The translations under genes were made by a program, and so were the position numbers. Source: Balamuthia mandrillaris (Eukaryota > Discosea > Longamoebia > Balamuthiidae). Taken from it: DNA of 64,000 bases. The stretch covers positions 51,001 through 115,000 of the forward strand of contig JAVKOQ010000169.1 in the NCBI GenBank assembly GCA_031835245.1, read 5' to 3'. This document shows, piece by piece, positions 36,061-47,119 of the stretch. Below the pieces are notes generated by a model. The model was not told the origin of the DNA. It did no database searches and worked only from the letters and a program-made list of their open reading frames with translations. The first letter of the stretch is position 1. Each line of letters begins with the position of its first letter.

Positions 36061-37692
36061 ATGGGGAAAGATCACGGTGGCTTTTTGACGCCCAAAGCGA
36101 TAGCCAACCGCATCAAGGCCAAAGGCCTCCAAAAGTTGCGTTGGTACTGTCAGATGTGCCAAAAACAATGCAGGGATGAAAACGGCTTTAAGGTATGTTT
36201 TTTTTTTCTCGCTACTTCAATTCTTTTCATCAAACTCAGCTTTTCTTCTCTTTGCTTCTTTCCTCTCCGGTGCTCCTCTTCTATATTTTCCTAGTGCCAC
36301 TGTGCCTCCGAAAGTCATCAAAGACAAATGGCCCTCTTCTCCTCCAGAGCACGCACCTTTCTCGACACTTTCTCCCAACAGTTCAAAGACGACTTCCTCA
36401 ACCAGCTGCGCCACCGCCACGGCACCTCTCGCGTGCACGCCAACCTCGTCTACAACGACTTTATCAGGGACAGGCACCACGTCCACATGAACGCCACCCA
36501 ATGGACCAGCCTCACCGAGTTTGTGAAGTACCTGGGCAAGGAGGGTATCTGCCAAGTGGAGGACACGCCCAAGGGCTGGTACCTCACCTACATCGACAGG
36601 GACCCAAAGGTCATCGCCAGGCAGGAGGCGCTGGAGAGACGCAAACAGTCGGAGCTGGATGATGCGGACCGGGAGAGAAGGCGCATTGCCAAACAGATTG
36701 CCAAGGCCAGAGAGGCGGAGGGAGGAGAACAAGGAGGAGGAGAGGGAGCGGAAGACGGAGGAGAAGAGGAGAACGGGATGGGGATGGAACTTCCGGAAGG
36801 GAAGATTGCTTTTACGTTGGCTCCTTCGACGTCAACCACTTCAACGGGAAGCTCTGTTGTGAACGGAGATGAGAAGGAAGAAAGAAAGAAAGAAGATGAA
36901 GAACAGGAAGGAAAGAAACGAAAACGAGAGAAGAATAAAGATGAAGAAGGCGCAGATGTGAAGAAGAAAGAGAGACGAGATGATGAAGAGCGAGACAAAC
37001 ACACTAAAAGGCGAAGAAGCAGCGACAGAGAGGACGAGCGTGACTCACGCTCCAGCCATTCGCGCAGCCGCAGTCCAAGTCGAGAGAGAAGTTCAAGATG
37101 GGATCGTCGCAACAAACACGATCCATCGTCTTCCTCCTCCTCCTCTTCCTCCTCTTCCTCCACTTCCACTTCCAAAGACACTCAACGACGTCCTCTTACC
37201 GCACTCGAAGAGATCAAACAACGAGAAGAACGCAAGAAGCAACTTCAACAACGGCAACTGGAGTTAAAACAGCAAAAACAAAAAGAGCAGCAAGAACAAA
37301 AGAAACAACAACAACAAACAACGCCGGACTATTGGCTGGTGCCCGGGCTCATCGTCAAAGTGAAGCACAAGACTCTGGAAGGGGGTCGTTACTACAACAA
37401 GAAAGGCGCCGTGTTGTCCGTGGAAGCCAAGTACCTGGCCACCATCGAAATGCTGGACGGCGGCGATGTGTTAAAGCTGGACCAGAACTTCTTGGAGACG
37501 GTCATCCCTGCCGTCGGCGGCCGAGTCAAAGTGGTGAACGGCAAGCACCGAGGCAAGACGGCGGTGTTGCAGGCCATCGATGTGGATAGGTTTTGTGCGA
37601 CGATTGCGTTGTTGCCGGACAGGAAGGAGGACAGGGAAGAGAAGGTTGTGGTGGAAGGGGTGGAGTATGAGCACATCTGTAAAGTCAAATAA
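36061..37692 (+). CDS. KIN: DNA/RNA-binding protein KIN17
   Basis: KIN17 is a nuclear zinc-finger protein linked to DNA replication, repair and pre-mRNA splicing. I read two exons, 36061-36192 and 36295-37692, 509 residues (human 393). The start MGKDHGGFLTPKAIANRIKA leads to the C2H2-like finger WYCQMCQKQC...KCHCASESHQRQM, formed across the splice junction. The winged-helix domain follows (RVHANLVYNDFIRDRHHVHM, NATQWTSLTEFVKYLG, DTPKGWYLTYIDRDP). A long acidic/basic and Arg-Ser-rich linker, which accounts for the extra length, precedes the tandem SH3/KOW tail: PDYWLVPGLIVKVKH, LKLDQNFLETVIPAVGGRVK and NGKHRGKTAVLQAID. Its stop is 13 bp from the stop of the convergent CD36 gene. Confidence 0.96.
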
Positions 37693-37705
37693 AAAGATAA
37701 CCTGT

Positions 37706-39233
37706 TTAACTCTCGTTAATGGGCATGTAAGGGGCCTCTTCGCTGATGTAACCATCAAGGCCGTACGCGTTGCCCATCGACACAAAGCCATTCGCCTTCT
37801 CTCTCTTGTACCTCCGGTGCGCCAAGAAGCCCAGCAACGCGGACAAGACCACCAGGGCGATGCCCGTGGCGAGGGGGGTCCAGAACAGGATGGTCCTCAG
37901 CCGGAAGCCCATGTAGAGAACGGACTTGAGCTCATCGGCTTGGTCGTCGGTGAGGATGGCGGTTTGCTTGGCGATCATGACGGGCACCATGACGTCCAGG
38001 CGGATGCCGCGGTTGAAGAAGTTGAAGTAGCTCTTGGAGGGGTCCAGGTAGATGTTGATTTGAAGGCCTTGGTCATAGTGCATCACTGTTGGAAGAGGAT
38101 AGAAAAGAAACGAGAAGAGATTTTTAAAATCGTCAGATCTCACCGGAGAAGAACGAGAACAAGAACTAGAGATATATAGAAAAGCAGCAAACAAGAAGGA
38201 GAAGTCTTTACCGTTGCCAAGATGAGGTTCAATGTCAATGACGCTAATATCAAAGGTAGCATTTTGCTTGAATCCCTTCACCTTCTCCACGTATCGAGGG
38301 TCAGCGCCGTACATGTGGGGATTCGAAATAAATATAGAACTGCCGTTATGCACTCCCGTCACGTTGCAAAAGCCTTTAATGGGTTGTGGATAGTCATAAG
38401 AGGGATCCCATGTATCCTCGTCGATCTCATAGCGCAACATGTCAACTCCTTTGTAGGTGACGTGACCGGTGGGATGAATGCCAATGAGACGAGCATAGTT
38501 GTCGTCAAAGGCCTGCAAGTGGGTGTCATCGTCGAGGTGAGGATGGAAGAAGCCAATGTCGTTGAGGCCGTTCACGGAGATGTTGACGTTGTAGACATTG
38601 TCCAAGGAGCTGAGACCGTTCCATTCTTTGTAGACACCAACCTGTTTTGAAGAGAAGGAAAGAGAGAGAGAACGAGAGAAGAGAGCAGTTAGCGAAGAAA
38701 AAAAAAAGAGGGCAGGAAGCAAAATCTTAAGGAAAAGAGTAACCTTAGTAAGATCGTTTTTGCCGGTGTAAACGGTGTTCGGTCGTCGCAACTGTCTGGC
38801 CATCTCAGGGGTAGTCTGATTAATAATAATAGCAGCCTCCGCAGCAGAAGGCATCAACACTTGGAGCAGCGGATCTTCCACGTGCCACAACCACTGATGC
38901 ACAGTACGGGCGGTGAAGAGACCTCCTCCCTCTGCGAAAATAGCCTCCAGGGAAGGTTTGGAGAACACCCACGCGTCATACAAAAAGTTGGGAATGAACT
39001 GATGTAAAAGAAGATGAGTATTTAACTAGATTACAAAGATGATCACTAAGAAAACGTACAACGCCCAAAGAGCCCAAATCCAATCCCCAAATCTCTTGAA
39101 CCTGTTGCAAGTCCCCAGAAGTGAGTGCGCCGAGGAAAGCAGCAACTCCATCCACGCTAAAGATGCCTTGTGTGCCATTCAACAATTTCCTGCTCTGTAA
39201 AATAATCCATGTTTTAAAAATAGTGCCATACGC

Positions 39234-39267
<34 letters not shown>

Positions 39268-41083
39268 AAATAGAGAGAAAGCGGGGCGAATACGTACCAC
39301 ATTGACAGGAAGAGAGGCGAAGGGATCTTTGAGAGTATCATACCACCAAATAGCCAGTTCGACAGTACCGGGAAACTCTTCCTCTGGGTAAAGTTCAGTC
39401 ACACTCTTAAAATCAGGGGTGACACTAACCGAAAGAGTAGTATTTCATGTTAACTTTGGAGAAAACGAAGAAAACAACAACAAGAAAGATAGACATACAT
39501 TCCCTGGCCCCATTGAAGATAGGCAATATCCTCGATGCTATCAATTTTATACTTTTCGGTGAGAGGAGTATAGACCCACTGGGGGGCGAATGAACTTCCC
39601 AACCAACTCAACAACATCGACAGTTGTTGGTCAGAGAGAGTAAATGTGTTCTTCAACTCGGTCATCGCTGAGACGGAGAGAGGGAGAGAGAGAGTTAAGT
39701 AATTGCAAGTCAGGGCGCTGAATGATTTAAAATGAAGTTCCAGTGAGAAAAATAAGCAAAGAACAAAAAGCAAACCTGTTTCATTATTTTGAAGCGCTTG
39801 TCTCCAGATCTTGGTGGAGCTCAAAGAAGTGTTCAACAGGGCATAAGGAGCAGAGGGAGTGAATAGAGCTTGTGCCGCGGACAAGGGAATAAGACTGGGT
39901 TCATCAGCTCCCAGGCTCACCAACATTCCTTGCCAATCCGCAGAAGGAAGAGAGGTGGCGTTGGCCCACGTGGCAAAGAATTGAGTATCGTTTCCGTTGG
40001 CTAACTTGTTCTTGGCATCTTGGAGAATGTTCGGCACGGCCTTCAAAAGAAAGAAATTAAGATAACAGGAATGAGAGAGAAAATATAAACAGAGAAAGGA
40101 GAAAGGAGAGACTTCAAGCAGAGAAAGAGGAGATAGAGAGAGATGTATAGGAAACCTGAACGATAACATCAAGAGTGAACGTGCCGCTGAGAAACTCGAA
40201 AAGCTGGCTCAAACGCGGTCCGGTAAAAGCGATCAACAGCTGCGCTTCTCCCTGAGCCTGCGCCATAGCGCCCATATAAGCCGGATTGAGGTTGACAATC
40301 ACGTCGGTTTCTTTGAGTTCAGGAGCGGTCATGTTGGGCTCGAACCGGTACGCATTCCACTCGCGGTAGACCACCAGGTTGCCATGATCTTTCCACTCAA
40401 CGTCGATGTTCTTTCTCAGTTGTCTGGTTGTTTTTTTTTTTTTTGTGTTATACCGTGAGTGGAAAAGAGAGAAGATGAAAGTGGAACAACAGGAAGAAAG
40501 AAAGTGAAAGAGCAAAAGGGGGAGAAAGAAGAAAGAAAACGATAAGAGCGAAAGAAGAGAGAAAGAAACAAGAAAGAACGAAAGAAAGAAACGACAAGAA
40601 TGAACAAAAGAACACAAGCACGAAAGAAACGGCAAGAACGCAAAGAAAGCACGCACCGATACCAATAGGGTCCAACCTCCTTGACCACGGGGAAGGCGCC
40701 CTGCTTGACCTCCTCCACATTGGTTACGTTGTAGAAGGTGAAGTACTGGTAGAGAGGGGTGGAGTCGGCGTAGAGGTAGTTCGTCTCCCACAGCTCGTAG
40801 CTTTTTGCGTGCTGCACCCCAACAAAAAAAAAAGTAGCAAATCGTAATCAGATGACAGAAACAAAATCAAAAGAGAGAGAAGAGAAGAGAGAGAGAGAGC
40901 ACCAACCGGGGAGTCGATGACGACTTGCTCGCGGATGCCGTCGTCGATTTTCTTGCTGATCTGGTGCTTGAGCAGCCAGCTCCCGCCGAACAGCCCCACG
41001 CCCAGCACCAAGGCCAGCACGGCGAAGACGAGGCAGGCCAGCGTGCACCTTGACATTTGTTTGAAAGCCGTTGGACACGCCAT
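37706..41083 (-). CDS. CD36/LIMP-2 family lysosomal or surface scavenger receptor
   Basis: CD36-family proteins are two-span membrane proteins with a large glycosylated ectodomain that binds lipids or lysosomal enzymes. I read ten exons: 41083-40907, 40811-40657, 40423-40156, 40040-39776, 39667-39499, 39424-39298, 39194-39060, 38998-38744, 38641-38212 and 38085-37706, exactly 787 codons. An N-terminal anchor (TLACLVFAVLALVLGVGLFG) is followed by the family signature YQYFTFYNVTN...GPYWYR and EVEWK/YREWNAYRF-type strands. Distal blocks are YKEWNGLSSLDNV, GFCNVTGVHNGSSIFISNPH and DPSKSYFNFFNRGIRLDVMV. The C-terminal anchor is FWTPLATGIALVVLSALLGF. At 786 residues it is far longer than metazoan members (about 480) and near the dictyostelid LIMP-2 homologues, from memory. 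Many N-glycosylation sequons are present. The short tail ends YMPINES. Confidence 0.92.
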
Positions 41084-41676
41084 CCTTTTTTCTTTCTTTC
41101 TTTCTTTCCTGCAAAGCTCGCTCACTCACCTCGACTCACACCGCCGCTTCGCCCTTTCCAAGTCCACAACAACAACAACAACAAAGAAATTCAGGAATAA
41201 GAAAAGAGAAGAATGAAATAATAATAGTTTGAGGGGAAAAATTGTAGCGCGCTTTTCCCGCTTCTTCGCTTTTTCCCCTCTTTCAATTCATTTGGATTAT
41301 TTCTCATTTGAAATGAAAGTAATAGGATGGAATTCCCCGAACCAAAAGTAAACATCTGTAAGAAGCAAAGGAATGGAGTACTGAAAGTTTCAAACCACCA
41401 ATCAAAAATCAAAACAGAGGCTTTATCTTACCATAAAAAGGCCATTTCTGTTGTCTTTTTCTTTGTCTCATCTCTAGCAGAGATCTTTCACGTCGACAAA
41501 AATTCATTGCTCCACTTTAAACCAAAAGGGGGTTTTTCGTCGGGGAATAAAGTGAAGAGATATTCATGACGACGTGACAATACTCTGAGGGGTCTGCTGT
41601 TTTGACTTGGTCAAATTTTTTTTGGAAAGGCTTGATAAAAGTAACAGATTGACATACAAAGAAAGGGGGGTCCAAG
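41084..41676. promoter_or_regulatory. CD36-like/MCTS1 divergent region with GTCGAC and GACGAC elements
   Basis: 593 bp without a supported ORF. CACGTCGACAAAAATTC occurs at about 41489 and ATTCATGACGACGTGAC at about 41562, both variants of the word found in other promoters of this window. An AAC triplet run lies near 41167. The rest is unremarkable AT-rich sequence. Confidence 0.4.
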
Positions 41677-42707
41677 ATGTTCAAAAAGTAATGTGCTTCT
41701 CCCTCATTGTGGATCTCTCTCTCTCTCTCTTGCTCTTGTTGACACACAGATTCTCGTTTTTGTTTTTGTTTTTATGCGCAGATTCACTGCGGATGAGAAT
41801 GTGACGGGACAGAATCAAGTGAAAGCCTCCGTGGGGAGAGGCATTCGCAACAGCATACTGGAGCAGTACCCCATCCTAGAACCGATCATGGATGAAGTGA
41901 TGCCGAAGAAAGCACCCACTATTGTGGTCAAATGGTAGAGTAGAGACCAGAGCTTTCCTTTTGCTGTCCTGTTTGCCACTGTGTTTGTGTTGTTCTTGAT
42001 TGGACCTTAACTTATTTCTCGTTGTTTTGGTTCCGCCAACGACAGTCAAAACCATGTTAACTTGATCATGGTCAACCACTTCATCCTTTTCTTCAACATC
42101 CGTGACGGACCCTATTACCCCACCCTTCGTTTGCTCCACAAATGTATATCTTCTCACTCCACTCTCCTCGCTTCTTTAACCTTTTCATTCATTTTCTGCT
42201 CTCTTTGTCTCTCTGTCCGTCTCTGTCTGTCTCTCTCTTTCTCTCTCTTCTGCCTCGTCTATTCTCCTCTCTTTTCTTTTCCTCCTACTCAGTTATCTAA
42301 TCATTATTTCTCTTCTCTGACTTCTCGTGTTTCCTCTTTTCTTACGCCTTTCTCTTGGGCACCATGAACCAGATCCCGACTTGCTGCCCAAGTTCCAAGT
42401 GGATAAGGGCGCAATCCGATTTGTCTTATCGGGAGCTAACATCATGTGTCCTGGGCTTACCTCTCCTGGCGGTCGTATGGATGACGTACCAACAGATTCT
42501 ATTGTGGCAATATTTGCGGAAGGCAAAGAAAACCCACTCGCTATAGGTTTGACAAAGATGAGCACCGAGGAAATGTACCTCTCTCTCTCTCTCTCTCTCT
42601 CGCGCTTATTTTTCTAACTTTGCTGCAGTCGTACCACGAACAAGGGAATCGGTGTTGACAACATTCACTATCTCAACGATGGTTTATGGAATCTTAAGTT
42701 AGAATGA
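41677..42707 (+). CDS. MCTS1: MCTS1/Tma20, PUA-domain translation re-initiation factor
   Basis: MCTS1 pairs with DENR to recycle 40S subunits and support re-initiation. I read five exons: 41677-41687, 41782-41934, 42046-42143, 42373-42574 and 42629-42707, 180 residues (human 181). The 11-nt first exon gives MFK and, with the next exon, MFKKFTADENV as in human MFKKFDEKENV. Then come QVKASVGRGIRNSILEQYP, MDEVMPKKAPT, FFNIRDGPYYPTLRLLHKYP, QVDKGAIRFVLSGANIMCPG and LTSPGG. Next are SIVAIFAEGKENPLAIGLTK and NKGIGVDNIHYLNDGLWNLK. Every block is collinear with the human protein. The stop is 87 bp from the convergent monooxygenase stop. Confidence 0.97.
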
Positions 42708-42794
42708 AGGCATCGACTTTATTTCTGTGGATGGAGAAAATCTCTTTCTTTCTCTCTTTTTTTTTTCTTTCGCTTCTTTCCTTTTCTTTCGCTC

Positions 42795-44709
42795 TTATAA
42801 GATTAGTTTCAGGAAGATGATGAACAAGCCGAATAGAACGATGAAGATGCAAATATCCACAAGGAGCATCGTGTAGTTGAAGAGATTGAAGGGGAAGTGG
42901 TTAGGCAACCACGTCCTGCTGATGTACTCCAACGCCTTGGCCTCCATCTCAGGCTCTTCCACACGATAGATGTGGGCGCTCCATGGTGCGGAGATGATGG
43001 TCCACCACCTTTTTTTTTTCAAACAACCACAACGTCAAAGTACAGTAAGTTTTAGAATAACGAAGGAGGAAAGAGAACGACGAGAAAGAAAAGAAAGGGA
43101 AGGAGTGAGACTAACTTGTAAGGATTCTTGAAGAACCACTTGATCAAGTTGGGCTTGGCCCCGTAGTACGAGGCGATCTCATCGGAGTAGGCCCAGTGGT
43201 TGACCAGCTGAGGCAAGGAGCGGTGGTCCTGGGGGAACACCTTGGAGTGCCAGACCCTGTCCTCCTCCACGATTTCCATCATCCTGTCCGGGGAGGGCAG
43301 GCGGGCTTTGCCTGTGTAGACGGCGGCGGCCCAGCGGGCCTGCAGCTCGGCCAAGGCCGGAATGGAGCCGATCATGGGACGAGCACAACCGATGAAGCAA
43401 AGCGTTGGGTCACTAGGGTCAAACACCAGCTTGTAGGCATCTCTTGCTGCACGGCAGTACTTCTTGCCCTTTGCCTTCTCCTTGCCCATTTCCCGTTGCT
43501 TTTCCTTTCCTTTGCTGCTCACCATCTCCATTTCCTCCTTCCCGTCGTCCTGCTCCTCGGGGGAGGGCAGGAAGTCCACGTTGGGTTGGTAGCCCGTAGC
43601 AAAGATGATGAGGTCGATGTGGTCGGGCTGGTCCTCGCGCATGCGGAACCAGACCTTGCGACCCTCGATGCGCATGACGCCGGAGCGGGGCTGCACCTTG
43701 CCCAACGCCACCTTGTCCACCACGTCCCTGCTCTTGTTGAGGAAGCCGTGGAAGTAGCGGCAGTGGGGCTGCCAGTCCTTGACGCCGCTGCCACCCCTGC
43801 CCCACATGAGCTCGATCATGGTGTGCCGGCCAATCCACACCAGCCAGCTCTGGTAGTCGGAGAAGCCCATCAGGCGTTGGTGCTTGGTGAAGACCATGTC
43901 CGCCGGCTGGTGAGCCCCCACCGTCCTGTCCTGGAACCAAACCCCTTGGCGGATGCTGAGAAAGGTTTTCTTGGCGACCTCGGAGACCTCGGCCGCCACG
44001 TCGCTGGCACTCTCCCCTCCGCCCACAACCAGGACGTTCTTCTCCCGCATGTCCGGGGTGGGGTACTTGTAGTCGTGGCTGTGCATGACCTCCCCGGTGA
44101 AGGGCTTGTAGAGGGGGTCCCCTTTGAGGATGGGTGAGGAGGGCACCTGGTGCTGGCCCGAGCAAACGGCCACCAGGTCAAAGTACTCTTCGATCACTTT
44201 GGCTTGCTTCTGATCCTCTATTTTTGTGTAAAAGATGATGAGAAAAAAAAGCATGGAAAAAAAAAAAAAGAGAAAGACGAAGACAAACCAGGATCTTCAA
44301 GGTCCAAGCCTTCCTCGCCAACGAGCAGGCGCACGCGCCACAGGCCGTCCGCCGTCTTCTCCACGCGTTGGGTCATGTGCCTAAACTTGATGTGGGGCCT
44401 CAGTTTAAAGTGGTCGGCATAGTCGTTGAGGTACTGCAGCACCTCGGTGTGGACGGGGAAGTGGCCCACCTCCTCGGGGAAGGGATAGTCGGAGGCGTGG
44501 AGGTAGCACTTGGAGGCGGTGGTGCGGGTGTTGAGGAACACGCCGCCGGGCTTGTCCTCGCGGTAGACCCAGACCCCGCCGATGGCCTCCCGCTGCTCGT
44601 AGCATACGGCGTCCAGCCCGACCTCCAGGAAGCTCTTCAGGGCGAAGAGGCCGCACCAGCCCCCACCGATGACGGCGATCCTCTTTCCGCTCTGCTGGGA
44701 GGCAGCCAT
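42795..44709 (-). CDS. Flavin-containing monooxygenase with C-terminal membrane helix
   Basis: FMOs use FAD and NADPH to oxygenate soft nucleophiles (N and S atoms) of xenobiotics or metabolites, usually at the ER. I read three exons: 44709-44289, 44217-43116 and 43008-42795, 578 residues. The FAD-binding GxGxxG lies in IAVIGGGWCGLFALKSF; the FMO identifying sequence is FTGEVMHSHDYKYP; the NADPH-binding motif is VLVVGGGESASDVAAEV; and LIIFATGYQPN is the ATGY motif. A short Lys/Glu/Met-rich insert interrupts the protein after VDFLPSPEEQ. The last exon ends in a hydrophobic helix (MLLVDICIFIVLFGLFIIF), the usual ER anchor. Codons are strongly G/C-ending, like the secreted protein at 32-34 kb, suggesting high expression. 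Confidence 0.95.
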
Positions 44710-44921
44710 TTTTTTTTCGGTTCCTTCTTCCTGTGGTTGCGCTGGTCGGAACAGAGGGCACCTTAAAACACACAAAGTCTTTTCTTTCTTTCCAAAAGAA
44801 AAGACTCTGCGCCACTCCTCAAAATCGGTCGGTCAACGGCCTACTTGATTTTGTTGACCGACCTGAGGAGGTAAACCGATAAGATCTCAAATCAAATTTC
44901 AACGGGATTTCAAATTTTATT

Positions 44922-45069
44922 CATGACGACATGGAAAATTTAATCGTTACTCGAGGATCATGAAATTCATGTCGACATGGAAATTTGTAACTAAATTTCA
45001 TGACGACATGGAAATAGCACTAATAATTTACATGACGACATGAAATTCTGTAAATTCCATGACGACATT
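44922..45069. promoter_or_regulatory. Array of five CATGACGACATGG motifs
   Basis: Five copies of a 13-bp near-palindrome in 150 bp: 44922 (CATGACGACATGG), 44968 (CATGTCGACATGG), 44999 (CATGACGACATGG), 45031 (CATGACGACATGA) and 45058 (CATGACGACATTA). Spacings are 46, 31, 32 and 27 bp. All lie in the gap upstream of the monooxygenase gene, about 210-360 bp from its ATG, in otherwise AT-rich sequence. Probably a cluster of binding sites for one factor; function is inferred from repetition only. Confidence 0.65.
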
Positions 45070-45465
45070 ATAGACGTACCAAACCGGAAGACGGCAAAGT
45101 GCCTGTTGTTTTACAATGAGAGAGAAGGGAGGGAGAGAGAGAGGGGAACAATAAGGAAGAAACAAAAAACGTACCTAATTTGTTGCTACATTCCTTCAAC
45201 TGTAGTGAATGTAATGCTGTCAGTGAGTGTTTTCCATTCGCTTCCTTCTGTATCCCACTGCTGTAAAATTTTCACAAAATACAGAAGAAGAATTTGAACT
45301 CACCTCAAAGAACTTTTGTCCTAAGAAAGAAGAGAAATATAAATATATTTTAAACAAGAGAGGAAAATTAAAGTGAAGAAAGAGAGGAAGAAGCCAAGAG
45401 AAAAGGGAGATAATGAAGAGAAAGTGGCAAGGAGCAGGACAAAAGAACATACCTCCAGATATAAT

Positions 45466-46445
45466 CTATTCATAGCAACAGCTTGCACTGTCAACCAAAT
45501 TAGACTTGTACAAAGTCAAGTACTCAAGCTGGAAATGATGGCAAGGGCGAGGGCGAGGGCGAGGGCGAGGGCGAGGGCGAGGGCATGAGACATTTATGTT
45601 AATAAACAGTTCAAAGAGGAGCAAAGAAGACTACAAACCAATATTTCTGCCTGTTCATTTCGTTCTTGTAAAAGTTCGCGAGGATACTTAGGGGAAATAA
45701 GCTTAGGAGAGAGCAGGAGAGAGAGAGCAGGAGAGAGAGAGAGAGCAGGAGAGAGAGAGAGGAGGGAATCAAGCGAGTAAAACCACCTTTCAAACCCAGT
45801 ATCCTCTTGTTACCGTGGTGATTTACGAACTCGTTCCTTTGTTTAGGTTGGCAAGGAGGAGCAAGACAAAAGCGCCCGGAAGATGGCCACAGACAAAAGC
45901 GCCCGGGCCTCACTTCAAATCTCCCCTTGTTCAACCACCCGCCAGACGAGAGTAAATCGATACTAAGCAACAAGTGTACTTACGATAGGAAAGTTGGTTG
46001 TACCAAGCTTTTGAACAAAAAAAAAAAAGAAATTGCTACGGGTGGTGTGTTCTTCTTGTCACTCCGAGCAATGAGTTTTCTGCCGCTGATGTCATCAGTC
46101 CTTTTTTGGGGAAAATGACGTCACGGACGGTTGGTTCAACCAGGGCTGACGTGGGAATTTTTTTCATTTTGTCGACTCTTTCCTTATCTGGTTTGGTAAA
46201 CGTTTATTTGTTTTCACTCCACCATGTGGTCCAGAATGGAAAATGGGGTGAAGATGAGCAGCTGCTGTGACAGGAAGCTTTTGTGGCTTGCGTCGAATAG
46301 CACGTTTGATTGCTGGGCCAAGCGCAGCAAATACTATGTCTGCTACCTTTTCCCAAGGAATTACGAGTGGTGGTCGGGGCGGCCCAGCCGTCAACTGAGG
46401 TGCCCTTGTTGTCTCCTCGTTGCCTTCTTTCTCATCTTTAATCAT
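45466..46445 (-). CDS. Predicted small multi-exon gene, 155 residues, unrecognised
   Basis: A hypothetical protein assembled from six minus-strand exons with canonical GT-AG borders: 46445-46202, 46100-46040, 46007-45984, 45836-45787, 45664-45639 and 45528-45466, exactly 156 codons. It starts MIKDEKEGNEETTRAPQL in an A-rich ATG context. It contains a hydrophobic/basic stretch (ADIVFAALGPAIKRAIRRK) and ends in a likely amphipathic helix (LKERNEQAEILLEYLTLYK) and SASCCYE. I recognise no family. The exons are very short and chosen by phase, so the model could be wrong in its second half. Downstream in-frame pieces at 45100-45450 suggest alternative 3' ends. Two TGACGTCA palindromes lie 135-170 bp upstream of the ATG, and two more CRE-like words lie in its first intron. 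Confidence 0.42.
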
Positions 46446-46615
46446 TTTTTTTAACTTTTTTGTTTTGTTTTTAGAAATCGAAAAAAGGTAAAGTCGACAA
46501 AATGAAAAACTTGTAAGAGAGAATTTAAGGAATTTAGCGCGGAGTGTTTTTTTTGTTTACGTTTTTCGGGTAGGCTTAGTGACGTCAGCCCTTATCATCT
46601 GATCAGATGACGTCA
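46116..46615. promoter_or_regulatory. Cluster of CRE-like TGACGTCA palindromes
   Basis: TGACGTCA occurs at 46116, 46580 and 46608, and a TGACGTGG variant at 46147. The 46580 and 46608 copies flank ATCATCTGATCAGATGA, itself an inverted repeat, so 46580-46615 is a compound palindrome. In other eukaryotes this octamer binds CREB/ATF-type bZIP factors; a role here is inferred from position upstream of the predicted 155-residue gene. Confidence 0.5.
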
Positions 46616-46875
46616 GCTGGCCAGACAAGTCACCATCAACTCGTGAGAAAAGCAAATCTCATGAAATAAAACAAAAGACATGAGAAGAAGAAGAAGAAGA
46701 AGAAAAAGAAAAAGAAGGACAAGAAGAACAAGAAGAAGAACAATACGAAGAGAAGCAGAAGAAGGAGAACAGGAACAATGAACAAGGAGAAAGAAGAACA
46801 ACAACAAGCTGAAAGAAGAAAAAACAAAGAATATCAACGGAGGAAATAAACAAGAAAATAATCGATGACACAAAC

Positions 46876-47088
46876 CAGTATGCCAATCGCGAGAAGCGTA
46901 GACGCGAAAGTGCATGCAGTCCTCACAGGCGACCGTCACCGTTAAGTTTCGGTCGTCCAAGCAAAGTGCGTTACGACCATTTGCTATTTCCAAATGTATG
47001 GCTAACAAAAAGAAAAGAAAAAAGTTGTGATTATTTTGAAAAAAGGAATACAAGTAAAACGTTGACAAATGTAAAACAGCAAATAAAA

Positions 47089-47119
<31 letters not shown>

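Noticed and set aside
43419-44165. A 248-codon minus-strand frame rich in Gly, Arg and Pro
   Set aside because: An out-of-frame reading of the monooxygenase exon, which has all FMO motifs in the other frame.
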